Assembly (NCBI RefSeq): GCF_004331465.1
Contig: NZ_SJKB01000009.1
Coordinates: forward strand, 62,001-126,000
Length of the DNA stretch: 64,000 nucleotides
Direction of reading: 5' to 3'
From: Kribbella pittospori
GTDB lineage: Bacteria > Actinomycetota > Actinomycetes > Propionibacteriales > Kribbellaceae
The stretch's first letter is position 1. Every line of letters begins with the position of its first letter. The position numbers and the translations under genes are program-made. Below are positions 7,984 to 16,211 of the stretch, in pieces. The notes below the pieces were generated by a model. The model was given only the letters and a program-made list of their open reading frames with translations, did no database searches and was not told the DNA's origin.

Positions 7984-9924
7984 TTAGCGGGACGCTTCTA
8001 CCATCTGGCGCATCAGCTCAACCGGGTTCTTTTCCGGTTCGGGTTGGGACAGGCGGGTGGACGGGATCCGGGACTGCGGGGCCTCCGGGTTGGTGAGGGC
8101 TGTGGTGTAGCCGGTGAGGGGGAGGGTGAGGGACGAGCGGCTCGGGTCGAGCGTGATGGTGGCGCCGTTGAACGGGACGGACGGGTTGTCCGGCTCCACG
8201 GTGAGCACGAGGCCGAGACGGTGGCCGGGCGCGAACACCACGTCGTCCGCGTTCAGCTCGAAGCTCAGGTCGTACCACTTGCCCGACTGCAGCGACTCCT
8301 TGCGGTTCAGCGACCTGTAGTGCCCGACATCCGCGATGTTCCGCACCACCACGGCCGTGTCCGAGACCGCCGTGTTGATCTGCGTGTCGGCGTAGCACCC
8401 GGTGTCGGCCGCGTTCCCGTCACCCCAGCACACCCGGGTGTTCGGCACGTTCGTGACGTTGGTGTACCGCGTCGCCGTACCGTAGTCCACCAGCCGCGCT
8501 TCGATGCCTGAGGCAACCTTGTTGACCTTGACCCGGACCGACACCTTCCCGGTGCCGCTGACCCGGACGGCCTTGTCCAGCTCGTCGCTCAGGAACACCG
8601 CCCGATCCGGCCGCGCCGTCGTCGGGTCGAGTACGACGCTGTCCTCGGACGGCTCCGACGTACCGGTGAAGCTGACCGGGTCGCTGCTCGCGGCCGCGAT
8701 CGACAGACCACCGGTCTTGGCGTCCGACGCCTTGCTCAGGTTCAGCTTGGTCTGCGTCGCGCCGGTCGCCGGCCAGCGCGCCTCGTCCACGAAGCTGCCG
8801 TCCTCACGCTGGACGGTCGCCTGCGGGGTCTGCATGACGCCGTTCTGCAAGCCCTGCAGCCAGTAGTCGAACCACGGGTGCAGCTTGTTCACCCACTCGT
8901 CGCGGAAGCTGAAGCCGTCCAGGTGGACGCCCTGGTGCAGGAAGATCTTCCGCGGCACGTTGCGCTTGGCGAGCTCGTCCCACCACTCGCCGAACTGGCG
9001 GGTCTTCACGTTCTCGTCGCCGAGGCCATGAACGACGTACACACTGGCATGAACGTTGCGCGCGTCCAGCCGGTAGTTCCGCGGATCCCACCATGGGCTG
9101 TAGCCGCCGGTGCGGGTGTCGGAGTCCTGCTCGATCTCGTCCGTGAGCTGGACACAGCGCGGTGACGCGTCGTTGCTGACGTAGTCGTGCAGGAAGCCCA
9201 TGTACTCGTCGTAGAACGGCACGCCGAAGCCACGGGTGTAGTCGTACCAGCTGGAGATCGCGGCGATCGGGACGATCGTCTCCAGACCCTTGACGCCGGT
9301 GCTGGCGACGGAGTTGGCGATGGTGCCGTTCCAGGAGACGCCGATCATGCCGGCCTTCCCGGTGGACCAGTCGGCCTTCGCCGTACTGCCGTCGGGCTTG
9401 TGCCCGGCGGTCCGGTTGTTCAGCCAGTCGATGACGGCCTTGGTGCCGTTCACCTCCAGGTCCGCGCCGACGTCACTGCAGCCGGTGGACCGGAACGTGC
9501 CGGGCATGTCGACGAACGCGACGGCGTACCCACGCGGCACGAAGTAGTTGTCCAGCCAGCTGCCGTAGACCTGCCGGACGCCGCTGGAGTCGAAGTAATT
9601 GGCCGGGTCCTGGGCGTAGTACGGCGACGCCTGGATGATGATCGGGACGTCGATGCCGGCCTGGGCCGCCCCGCCCGGCCGGATGATGTCGACGGTGATC
9701 TGGTCGGTGACCCCGTTGGCGTCCCCGTCGAGCTTCGGTACGTCGACCGCGACCCGCTCGCGGATCGCGTTGTCGTAGTCGTAGGCGGCGACCGTGGTGG
9801 TGCCTTGGACGAACGGCTTGGCCGGTACGGCGGTGGGCCCGGCGATCGCGGTCAGCGAGGCGGCCGGTGCGACCACGGCGGCGACCAGCTGGGTCATCCC
9901 GGTCCGGAACCGAGTTCTGCGCAT
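7984..9924 (-). CDS. Secreted Xaa-Pro dipeptidyl-peptidase (S15 / CocE-NonD family)
   Basis: A 646-residue serine peptidase releasing X-Pro dipeptides. Start ATG 9924 was chosen because GGGGAG lies 6 nt upstream and because it gives a signal peptide: MRRTRFR, then a hydrophobic Ala-rich stretch ending near AIAGPTAVPA (~35). In-frame sequence continues upstream to 10308 without family similarity. The catalytic triad is visible as GVSWNG (Ser197), GLGDE (Asp303) and QGVHLDGF (His334). The distal part is the beta-jelly-roll domain of PepX/CocE proteins, containing a paired-Cys loop. It is monocistronic, divergent from an SDR gene, and faces a terminator. It probably acts outside the cell on proline-containing peptides. 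Confidence 0.9.
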   Translation of the reverse strand: MRRTRFRTGMTQLVAAVVAPAASLTAIAGPTAVPAKPFVQGTTTVAAYDYDNAIRERVAVDVPKLDGDANGVTDQITVDIIRPGGAAQAGIDVPIIIQASPYYAQDPANYFDSSGVRQVYGSWLDNYFVPRGYAVAFVDMPGTFRSTGCSDVGADLEVNGTKAVIDWLNNRTAGHKPDGSTAKADWSTGKAGMIGVSWNGTIANSVASTGVKGLETIVPIAAISSWYDYTRGFGVPFYDEYMGFLHDYVSNDASPRCVQLTDEIEQDSDTRTGGYSPWWDPRNYRLDARNVHASVYVVHGLGDENVKTRQFGEWWDELAKRNVPRKIFLHQGVHLDGFSFRDEWVNKLHPWFDYWLQGLQNGVMQTPQATVQREDGSFVDEARWPATGATQTKLNLSKASDAKTGGLSIAAASSDPVSFTGTSEPSEDSVVLDPTTARPDRAVFLSDELDKAVRVSGTGKVSVRVKVNKVASGIEARLVDYGTATRYTNVTNVPNTRVCWGDGNAADTGCYADTQINTAVSDTAVVVRNIADVGHYRSLNRKESLQSGKWYDLSFELNADDVVFAPGHRLGLVLTVEPDNPSVPFNGATITLDPSRSSLTLPLTGYTTALTNPEAPQSRIPSTRLSQPEPEKNPVELMRQMVEASR

Positions 9925-9989
9925 ACGTGTCTCCCCTAGGGCGGTAGGTGAACACCCATTCTGACCACAGATCCCACCCGAGTCGTCAC

Positions 9990-10010
9990 TTCCCGTAAAC
10001 AGCACGGGAA
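9990..10010. promoter_or_regulatory. 7-bp inverted repeat in the pepX-like/SDR divergent promoter region
   Basis: TTCCCGT and ACGGGAA are perfect inverted repeats separated by 7 nt in the 148-bp space between two divergent genes. This spacing suits a dimeric repressor site. No regulator gene lies beside it; function is inferred. Confidence 0.3.
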
Positions 10011-10072
10011 ATACTTCACCCGCAACTGTTCGCGGTTGACCTCGAGTTGGGTTGAGGTGGTTGTGTCGGGCC

Positions 10073-10753
10073 ATGACTTTTGGCGGACAGCACGTTCTTG
10101 TCACTGGGGCCGGGCGTGACACCGGGCGGAGGCTCGCTCTCGCGTTCGCGGCGGGCGGGGCCGAGGTGGTCGCGACCGCTCGGACCAAGGCTGCGGCGGA
10201 TGAGACTGTCGACCTCATTCGGGCCGCCGGTGGTACGGCGACGTCCGCCGTACTCGATCTCGCCGACCCGGCGTCGATCGATGCCCTTCGCATCGATCGG
10301 CTCGACATCCTGGTGAACAGCGGAGCCCGCTACCTGGGTGCACTGGCGAGCCCGGCCGACATCGCCGACACGATCGCCGGGGTGGCGACCGGGACCGTGC
10401 TGCTCACCGAGCGGATGCTGCCGCTGCTGCGAGCCTCCGATCGCGCGAACATCGTCAACCTGGTCTCCGCCGCGGGGGAGCCCGGACAGCACCGCTCGGC
10501 CGCCCATGCCGCGTACTACGCCGCCAAGCATGCCCAGGCCGGGTACGCCGAGATCCTGTCCGAGCGATTGCGGCCCGAGGGGATCCGAGTGATCTCGCTG
10601 TTCCCCCCGGACTTCGTGCAGGACGGACCGCGGGAGGCCGGTGCGACCCTGACCGCGCAGTCCGTGGTCGACTGCGTGATGTTCGCCGTCGGTCAGTCGC
10701 GCGACTGCTTCATCCGAGCGTTCTACTTCGAGCAGCTAGCTCCTCAGCTGTGA
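10073..10753 (+). CDS. Short-chain dehydrogenase/reductase (SDR)
   Basis: A 226-residue NAD(P)-dependent oxidoreductase. The cofactor motif TGAGRDTG (11-18) and the active-site Tyr148-x3-Lys152 (YYAAK) are present; Ser132 in LVSAAG is the likely third catalytic residue. Start ATG 10073 places the Rossmann beta-strand at residue 6; the upstream in-frame ATG 10052 adds a non-conserved MRWLCRA. The C-terminus overlaps the convergent PfkB kinase by 44 nt. Substrate is not predictable. Confidence 0.85.
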   Translation: MTFGGQHVLVTGAGRDTGRRLALAFAAGGAEVVATARTKAAADETVDLIRAAGGTATSAVLDLADPASIDALRIDRLDILVNSGARYLGALASPADIADTIAGVATGTVLLTERMLPLLRASDRANIVNLVSAAGEPGQHRSAAHAAYYAAKHAQAGYAEILSERLRPEGIRVISLFPPDFVQDGPREAGATLTAQSVVDCVMFAVGQSRDCFIRAFYFEQLAPQL

Positions 10754-11603
10754 TCAAGTCCGTGTGGGTGCCGCGGGAGCCGCAGGCCCAGGCGCCCGCG
10801 ATCGATCCGGCGACGGCGGCGTCGTACCAGCTGACGCCGTCGAGCCAGCGGGCCAGGAACGCCGCGACGTAGGCGTCGCCGGCGCCGTTGGTGTCGACCA
10901 CCGGCCGGTCGGGGAGCTCGATCGCCGGGATGTGCTGCGGCGGCCGGTCGGTGAAATGGAGGTAGCTGCCGTCGGCTCCGGCCATCGCGACCACGAGCCG
11001 GGCGCGGCCCTTCGCGAGGATCCAGTCGACCGCATCCAGCGTGAGCGCGCTGGTCGAGACGAAGACGATGTCCGCGGCGGTGGCGAAATCCTTGTGGTAG
11101 TCGTTGCGGCCGTCCCAGTCGTGCAGGTCGGTCGAGATCGAGCAGCCCCAGGCGAGCGCGTCGGGCAGCGCCTGCCGGGCGAAGTCCATGATCGACACGT
11201 GAACGTGCTCGGCCTGCGCGCAGCTCGTCCGCCAGAGGTCCGGGTCGACCTGCAGCCCGGCCGGGTGGCGTCCGTCGTACAGCGCCAGGCGCCGCCCGTC
11301 GGGGGTGACCAGGTTGACCGAACGCCGGGTGCCGCTGGGGTGGAACGCGACGTGCAGTGGCAGCCGGAGGTCGTCGTACAGCTTGCGGATCCGGTAGCCC
11401 TCTTCGTCGTCGCCAATCACATCCGCGAGCCCGGTCCGCAGCCCGAGCAGGTGGCAGCCGAGCGCGACGCCGTGACCGGTGTGGCCGACGTACGACTCGA
11501 CCGGCTCGACGTGAATCGTCTCCACGTCGTCCAGGGGCAACCCGGGCACGCGAACGATCGTGTCGATCCCGACCCCGCCGATCACAAAGACATCCAGCTC
11601 CAC
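10710..11603 (-). CDS. PfkB-family carbohydrate kinase
   Basis: A 297-residue ribokinase-like enzyme phosphorylating a sugar or nucleoside. The N-terminal VIGGVGIDTIVRVPGLP contains the first family signature, and DTNGAGDAYVAAFLARW (237-253) is the second, with the catalytic base Asp243 and the anion-hole GAG. Length is typical. It overlaps the convergent SDR gene at the 3' end. The neighbours do not form an obvious pathway, so the substrate is open (ribokinase, fructokinase and adenosine kinase types are all possible). Confidence 0.9.
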   Translation of the reverse strand: MELDVFVIGGVGIDTIVRVPGLPLDDVETIHVEPVESYVGHTGHGVALGCHLLGLRTGLADVIGDDEEGYRIRKLYDDLRLPLHVAFHPSGTRRSVNLVTPDGRRLALYDGRHPAGLQVDPDLWRTSCAQAEHVHVSIMDFARQALPDALAWGCSISTDLHDWDGRNDYHKDFATAADIVFVSTSALTLDAVDWILAKGRARLVVAMAGADGSYLHFTDRPPQHIPAIELPDRPVVDTNGAGDAYVAAFLARWLDGVSWYDAAVAGSIAGAWACGSRGTHTDLITAEELAARSRTLG

Positions 11604-11663
11604 CTGTCCCGTATACCCGACTTTCGCCCACGATCACAGGTGTCTTTCAGGAGCTGAACACAC

Positions 11664-12293
11664 TCATTGCTTGATCGGCGCGCCCGTCTTCGCCTGGAGT
11701 TCGTCGAAGGTCACGCCGTCGGCGAGCTCGACCAGCCGCAGTCCGTCCTCGGTGATGTCCAGTACGGCGAGGTCGGTGATGATCCGGTTGACCACGCCGC
11801 GGCCGGTGTAGGGCAGGTCGCACTCCTCGAGGATCTTGTGCGAGCCGTCCTTGGCGACGTGCTCCATCAGCACGATCACCTTCTTGGCTCCGTGCACCAG
11901 GTCCATCGCGCCGCCCATGCCCTTGACCATCTTGCCGGGGATCATCCAGTTGGACAGGTCGCCCTTGGCCGAGACCTGCATGGCACCGAGGATGGCCGCG
12001 TCGATCGCGCCGCCGCGGATCATCCCGAACGACAGCGACGAGTCGAAGAACGAGGCGCCCGGCAGCGTGGTGACGGTTTCCTTGCCGGCGTTGATCAGAT
12101 CCGGGTCCTCGTCGCCCTCGACCGGGTACGGGCCGACGCCGAGGATGCCGTTCTCGCTCTGCAGTACGACGGTGACGCCGTCCGGGATGTAATTCGGGAC
12201 CAGCGTCGGCAGCCCGATGCCGAGGTTCACGTACGAGCCGTCCTCGAGCTCGGAGGCGGCGCGGGCGGCCATCTGCTCACGGGTGAGTGGCAT
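11664..12293 (-). CDS. scoB: 3-oxoacid CoA-transferase, beta subunit
   Basis: A 209-residue subunit B of a family I CoA-transferase. The catalytic glutamate is Glu47 in SENG, followed by the GILG(V/M)GPYP family motif. Start ATG 12293 is 1 nt after the alpha-subunit stop; a longer frame to 12554 overlaps the alpha gene and is rejected. With the alpha subunit it moves CoA between succinyl-CoA or acetyl-CoA and a 3-oxoacid such as acetoacetate or 3-oxoadipate. No catechol-pathway genes lie nearby, so a ketone-body (Sco) role is more likely than PcaJ. Confidence 0.92.
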   Translation of the reverse strand: MPLTREQMAARAASELEDGSYVNLGIGLPTLVPNYIPDGVTVVLQSENGILGVGPYPVEGDEDPDLINAGKETVTTLPGASFFDSSLSFGMIRGGAIDAAILGAMQVSAKGDLSNWMIPGKMVKGMGGAMDLVHGAKKVIVLMEHVAKDGSHKILEECDLPYTGRGVVNRIITDLAVLDITEDGLRLVELADGVTFDELQAKTGAPIKQ

Positions 12294-12294
12294 C

Positions 12295-13083
12295 TCAGGC
12301 CTCCAGCTTCTCGCGCGCGGCCTCGTACGCCTCGCGGGGTTGAACGGTCCGCTTCTCGATCCGCTTCTCGGTGTTCTTGCCGACAGCAACCACTCGCTGC
12401 ACGTAGACACCGGGCAGATGAATGGAGTCGGGGTCCAGCTCACCAGGCTGGACCAGCTCCTCCACCTGCGCGATGGTGACCCGGCCGGCCATCGCGGCCA
12501 GCGGGTTGAAGTTGCGCGCGCTGCGGTCGAAGACCAGGTTGCCGTGGGTGTCACCCTTCAGCGCGTGCACCAGCCCGAAGTCGGTGGTGATCGAGTTCTC
12601 CAGCACGTACGTCGTACCGTCGATCTCGCGGGTCTCCTTCGGCTCCGAGGCCTTGGCGACCGAGCCGTCGGGGTTGTACTTCTGCGGCAGCCCGCCGTCG
12701 GCGACCTGGGTGCCGACGCCGGCCAGCGTGTAGAACGCGGCGATCCCGCAGCCGCCGGCCCGCAGCTTCTCGGCCAGCGTGCCCTGCGGGGTCAGCTCGA
12801 CCTCGAGCTCACCGGTCAGGAACTGCCGGGCGAACTCCTTGTTCTCCCCGACGTACGACGATGTCATCTTGGCGATCCGCTTGTCCGCGAGCAGGATCCC
12901 GAGGCCCCAGTCGTCCACGCCGCAGTTGTTCGAGACCACGCTGAGCCCGCTCACCCCCTTGTCGTGCAGGGCGGTGATCAGCTCCATCGGGTTGCCGCAC
13001 AGCCCGAAGCCGCCGACCGCGAGGCTCGCGCCGTCGCCGATGTCGTCGACCGCGGCCTGCGGTGAGTCGTACGTCTTGTCCAT
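12295..13083 (-). CDS. scoA: 3-oxoacid CoA-transferase, alpha subunit
   Basis: A 262-residue subunit A. The CoA-binding glycine loop VGGFGLCGNP lies at residues 23-32, and VVSNNCGVDDWGLGILL matches the family. Start ATG 13083 has GGAG 7 nt upstream. The in-frame ATG at 13101 lacks an SD and adds only MQRSSL. Separate A and B subunits are the bacterial arrangement of the fused eukaryotic SCOT. The two genes form one operon on the minus strand. Confidence 0.92.
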   Translation of the reverse strand: MDKTYDSPQAAVDDIGDGASLAVGGFGLCGNPMELITALHDKGVSGLSVVSNNCGVDDWGLGILLADKRIAKMTSSYVGENKEFARQFLTGELEVELTPQGTLAEKLRAGGCGIAAFYTLAGVGTQVADGGLPQKYNPDGSVAKASEPKETREIDGTTYVLENSITTDFGLVHALKGDTHGNLVFDRSARNFNPLAAMAGRVTIAQVEELVQPGELDPDSIHLPGVYVQRVVAVGKNTEKRIEKRTVQPREAYEAAREKLEA

Positions 13084-13205
13084 CAGGCTGCTCCGTTGCA
13101 TGTCTGAGCTGGGTCGTTCCCGACTCTAACCAGCAGGGCAGGACTCCCGCGATGTGGCCGCGACCACAGATGTGCCGCCGTACCACTCGGACATGTGGTC
13201 GGGTG

Positions 13206-14147
13206 CTATGCGGAGGCCTCGGACGCGTTCAGTACGGCGAGCTCGTGCAGCGCCTCGAAGTGGGCGTCCTCCAGCTCCGGGAACACGAGGACGGCCGACA
13301 GGTGCGTACGGGCGGCCGGGAGGTTGCCGCACAGGCGTGCCGTCCGGGCCAGGCCGATGCGGGCCGCAGCGGCAGTCTCGGGGAGGTCAGCACGCTCACT
13401 GACGTCCAGGGCCTGGCAGTAGTCGTCCCGCGCGTCCTCCAGCTTGCCGAGCCTCCGATAGAGGTCACCGCGCTGACACAGCAGTACGCCGACCTCCTCG
13501 TCCAAGCCGAGCTGCTCCGCCAGAGCCAGAGACTCCGTGGTCAGGTCCAGAGGCTCGTCCACGGTCTGCCGGAGCGCGCCGACCGCCAGGAACATCCCCC
13601 AGGCGTCGTCGAGCATCCGGAACCGCCCCAGCGCCGTACGCAGCGCCTGAGCCGCCTCATCCGGTGTCACTGCCGTCAGACCCGGGTACCCGCGGCAGAG
13701 CTCGACGGCAGCCCGGGCCCAGGCGTCACCGCCCTCGTTCCGCTCCAGCACGTCCTCGACCAGCTCGGCCGACTCGAACGGTCCGAACACCAGTGACCAC
13801 AGCAGCACGGTCACGGAGTACCGGAAGGGCCCGGTCGTCGCGGCCACGATCTGCTGCGCCAGCTCCAGTTGCTCCTGCTCGGCCGACGCAGCACCGTGCA
13901 GCACAGCCAGCAGGTACTCCTCGTCCAGCCCGACCGGGACAGTGCGTCCGAGCATGCTGAGCACTCGCTCCGCGGCCGCGGCAGCCTCGTCCTGGAGCCC
14001 GCGCGACCACCAATAGGCCGAGTACCGGGCGACCAGCCGGAGGGCCGTACGCAGGTCGCTCTCGCAAGCGCGCTCGATCGCGCTGACGACCTGATCCGCC
14101 TCAAGGCTGTGCAGGCCGCCTGAGCCCCCTGAGTTCACGTACCTCAT
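13206..14147 (-). CDS. TPR-repeat protein resembling the C-terminus of an AfsR/SARP- or LuxR-type regulator
   Basis: About 313 residues of helical, Ala/Leu/Glu-rich repeats. Tetratricopeptide-like units are clearest near the C-terminus (GDLYRRLGKLEDARDDYCQA, then ARIGLARTARLCGNLPAART). Such repeats usually form the C-terminal part of large regulators with a DNA-binding domain or NB-ARC ATPase, but here neither is present and the gene starts within repeats. It may be a stand-alone TPR protein or a 5'-truncated remnant; the extreme N-terminus is low complexity (NSGGSGG). Start ATG 14147 is tentative; 14177 is also in frame. A long palindrome lies immediately upstream. Function unknown. Confidence 0.6.
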   Translation of the reverse strand: MRYVNSGGSGGLHSLEADQVVSAIERACESDLRTALRLVARYSAYWWSRGLQDEAAAAAERVLSMLGRTVPVGLDEEYLLAVLHGAASAEQEQLELAQQIVAATTGPFRYSVTVLLWSLVFGPFESAELVEDVLERNEGGDAWARAAVELCRGYPGLTAVTPDEAAQALRTALGRFRMLDDAWGMFLAVGALRQTVDEPLDLTTESLALAEQLGLDEEVGVLLCQRGDLYRRLGKLEDARDDYCQALDVSERADLPETAAAARIGLARTARLCGNLPAARTHLSAVLVFPELEDAHFEALHELAVLNASEASA

Positions 14148-14183
14148 TGTCCCCCGGGCGTGGTAACCCCACGTCACCGGGGC

Positions 14184-14348
14184 AGGTCGTGGCCGGTGAT
14201 CCCACGCCTACTGCGCGGCACTCGGCACGGCATCTCGCCGCACTGGCCCGAAGGCCACGATGCTCCGCATCGAGACCTCCGCTCCAGCACGCCGAGCTAC
14301 CGCACCGAGCACCTGCTCGCTACGGCGTGGGATCACCGGCCACGACCT
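14184..14348. repeat. 165-bp imperfect palindrome with 25-bp perfect terminal inverted arms
   Basis: Positions 14184-14208 are the exact reverse complement of 14324-14348 (25/25). Inside, 14221-14246 matches the reverse complement of 14284-14309 at 18 of 26 positions with the same centre, and GATGC-TCC-GCATC (14259-14271) forms the tip. The whole element is therefore one folded-back unit, not two chance repeats. Its right end contains the stop codon of the CBM9-like gene. No flanking target duplication was seen. It could be a MITE-like remnant or an oversized transcription terminator. Confidence 0.85.
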
Positions 14349-15048
14349 AGAAGCGAAGAACTCCCCAGTGCTTCGGCAGGTGCATGTCCTCGACGTACTG
14401 CGGTGACCAGACCCAGAACTCCAGGTCGGTGCCCTTCACGTAGGTCCCGTCGACCACCTCGTGCGGCCACTGGCAGCGCATCAGGTTCATCCGCCACTCG
14501 TCGCCCGCGTTCGGCGGCGTGGCGCGGCCGGCGTTGTACGACGCCAGGTCGGCCCACGGTACGGCGAGTTCCACCGACCACCCGGTGTCGGTGTCGGACG
14601 GGTCGTTGACCGTGCCGTCGACGTGGATCGCCGTACGTAGGCCGGGCAGGTTGGTCGGGTCCACCGGTACGCCGCCGTCGACGTACGGCTTCGGCAGGGT
14701 CAGCTCCCAGATCGTGCCGAGCGGGTTGATCTCGAACTCGTAGTAGTTCTGTCCGTCGCCGTCAGGGTCGAGGAACAGTTCGAAGTTGTTCTCGTGGAAG
14801 AGCTTGGTGTTCTTCTCCCGCAGCGTCGACCACACGTGCGGCTCCTCGAGCAGCCCGCCGACGTACAGGTACTCGTCGTCGTACATCAGCTTGGCCCGGG
14901 ACTGGTAGCGCGGCGCCGGGCCGGATCCGGTGATCGGCACGAAGTCGGTGGTCCACGGCGCGACGTCCCAGGCGGGATCGGTCAGGGTGCCGTCGAGGTT
15001 CGGCGCGGCCGGGGTCCGTGGGCAGTCGTAGACGGGCAGGTCAGGCAT
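14347..15048 (-). CDS. Carbohydrate-binding module 9-like protein without secretion signal
   Basis: A 233-residue single-domain protein of the CBM9/DOMON-like fold: the opening PNLDGTLTDPAWDVAPW, then LMYDDEYLYVGGLLEEPHVW, FELFLDPDGDGQNYYEFEIN and WSVELAVPWADL are hallmarks of CBM9-like proteins. Start ATG 15048 has GGAG 7 nt upstream and overlaps the stop of the membrane-protein gene by 8 nt, so they are coupled. No signal peptide is seen although most CBM9 domains are extracellular, so it may act inside the cell. The stop codon lies in the right arm of the 165-bp palindrome. Ligand unknown. Confidence 0.8.
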   Translation of the reverse strand: MPDLPVYDCPRTPAAPNLDGTLTDPAWDVAPWTTDFVPITGSGPAPRYQSRAKLMYDDEYLYVGGLLEEPHVWSTLREKNTKLFHENNFELFLDPDGDGQNYYEFEINPLGTIWELTLPKPYVDGGVPVDPTNLPGLRTAIHVDGTVNDPSDTDTGWSVELAVPWADLASYNAGRATPPNAGDEWRMNLMRCQWPHEVVDGTYVKGTDLEFWVWSPQYVEDMHLPKHWGVLRF

Positions 15049-15442
15049 CAGCACGCTCCAGCAGTCGGGCGACGAGATTGGCGAGCAAGAAGGTGATCGT
15101 GGTGAGTGCCGGGACGATGGCCAGGGTCCACGGCGAGGACAGGTTCCCGGACAGGAACGCGATCACGACGATCAGCATGAACGCGACCCCGAGGAACGCG
15201 ATCAGCCGGGCGTGCGGCAGCGCGAGCCGGCTGAGGGCGAGACCGCCGAGGACGATGGTCACCACCACGATCAGCACCAGCAGCGGGAAACCCAGCGGGC
15301 CGCAGTTCGAGGTGTCGCGGAATCGTTCGCAGCCGCGCTCACTCACCCACACGAGGCCGACGGTCGCGAACCCGCACAGCAGCCCGACGACCGCGACGAT
15401 CAGCAGCGGCGGCAACGGCGGGGCGTCGTCTTCCTGGCTCAT
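15041..15442 (-). CDS. Small membrane protein, about four transmembrane segments
   Basis: A 133-residue protein with hydrophobic segments near residues 12-34, 50-70, 77-97 and 105-125, a short acidic N-terminus (MSQEDDAPPLPP) and a loop with two Cys (ERGCERFRDTSNCG) that could form an external disulfide. No family was recognised. It is cotranscribed with the CBM9-like gene, which it overlaps. Function unknown. Confidence 0.7.
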   Translation of the reverse strand: MSQEDDAPPLPPLLIVAVVGLLCGFATVGLVWVSERGCERFRDTSNCGPLGFPLLVLIVVVTIVLGGLALSRLALPHARLIAFLGVAFMLIVVIAFLSGNLSSPWTLAIVPALTTITFLLANLVARLLERADA

Positions 15443-15460
15443 TGCGGCAGGCTATCGGGA

Positions 15461-16090
15461 TCAGACAGCGCCCAGGGAGTCGGCGATCGCATCCCGCACC
15501 GCGGCATCCGTCGGGGTGGGTACGCCGCGCTCGGCTGCCAGCTCGGCCAGCGAGACCATCGTGACGTCGTGCAGCCCGCAACTCGTGAACGTGTGAAACA
15601 CGTCCATGGCGGGATCCACGTTGACCGAGAAACCGTGGCTGGTGACGCCCCGGCGGATCCGCATCCCGATCGAGCAGAGCTTGCGATGGTCCTCGGTCCA
15701 GACGCCGACCAGGCTGCTCGCGCCCTTCGGCGTCTCCCGCCGTACCAGCGGGAACCCGAGCGAGCCGAGCGCCTCGATCAGCCCGTTCTCGAGCCAGCGC
15801 ACGATGTCCACCGGCCCACGCTGCTTGAGATCGATCACCAGGTACCCGACCAGTTGCCCAGGCCCGTGGTACGTCGCGAAGCCGCCGCGGTCGACCGCCA
15901 CCGACGGGATCGCGGCCGCCTCCGCGGGCAGGTCGTCCAGCGAGGTCCGCGGCCCGTAGGTGATCACCGGCGGATGACTGAGCAGGAACAGCCGGTCCTC
16001 GGCCTTGCCCTCCACCCGCTCCTCGACCCAGTCGCGCATCTCCTTCGCGGCGACCTCGTAGTCCACTTCGCCCAGATCGATCCGCTGCAT
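15461..16090 (-). CDS. lipB: Lipoyl(octanoyl) transferase LipB
   Basis: A 209-residue enzyme transferring octanoate from acyl carrier protein to lipoyl domains, the first step of lipoate assembly. RGGFATYHGPGQLVGYLV (68-85) is the family signature, and the catalytic pair Lys137 (RKLCSIGMRI) and Cys171 (FTSCG) is intact, close to the E. coli K135/C169 positions. Start ATG 16090 gives the usual N-terminus; the 16135 start adds an unrelated Arg-rich tail. LipA is not next door, unlike in many actinobacteria. Divergent from the ABC importer. Confidence 0.95.
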   Translation of the reverse strand: MQRIDLGEVDYEVAAKEMRDWVEERVEGKAEDRLFLLSHPPVITYGPRTSLDDLPAEAAAIPSVAVDRGGFATYHGPGQLVGYLVIDLKQRGPVDIVRWLENGLIEALGSLGFPLVRRETPKGASSLVGVWTEDHRKLCSIGMRIRRGVTSHGFSVNVDPAMDVFHTFTSCGLHDVTMVSLAELAAERGVPTPTDAAVRDAIADSLGAV

Positions 16091-16211
16091 GCGGTCCAGC
16101 CTAGGCCGGTGACCCGAACAGCCGATCGGGTCCACTTCCGGTCTGGCGCAGGTGAGCGACCGGGTGGATTATCAGAAAGAGACCACATCGCTGCTCGGAG
16201 GGGGCGATGAC

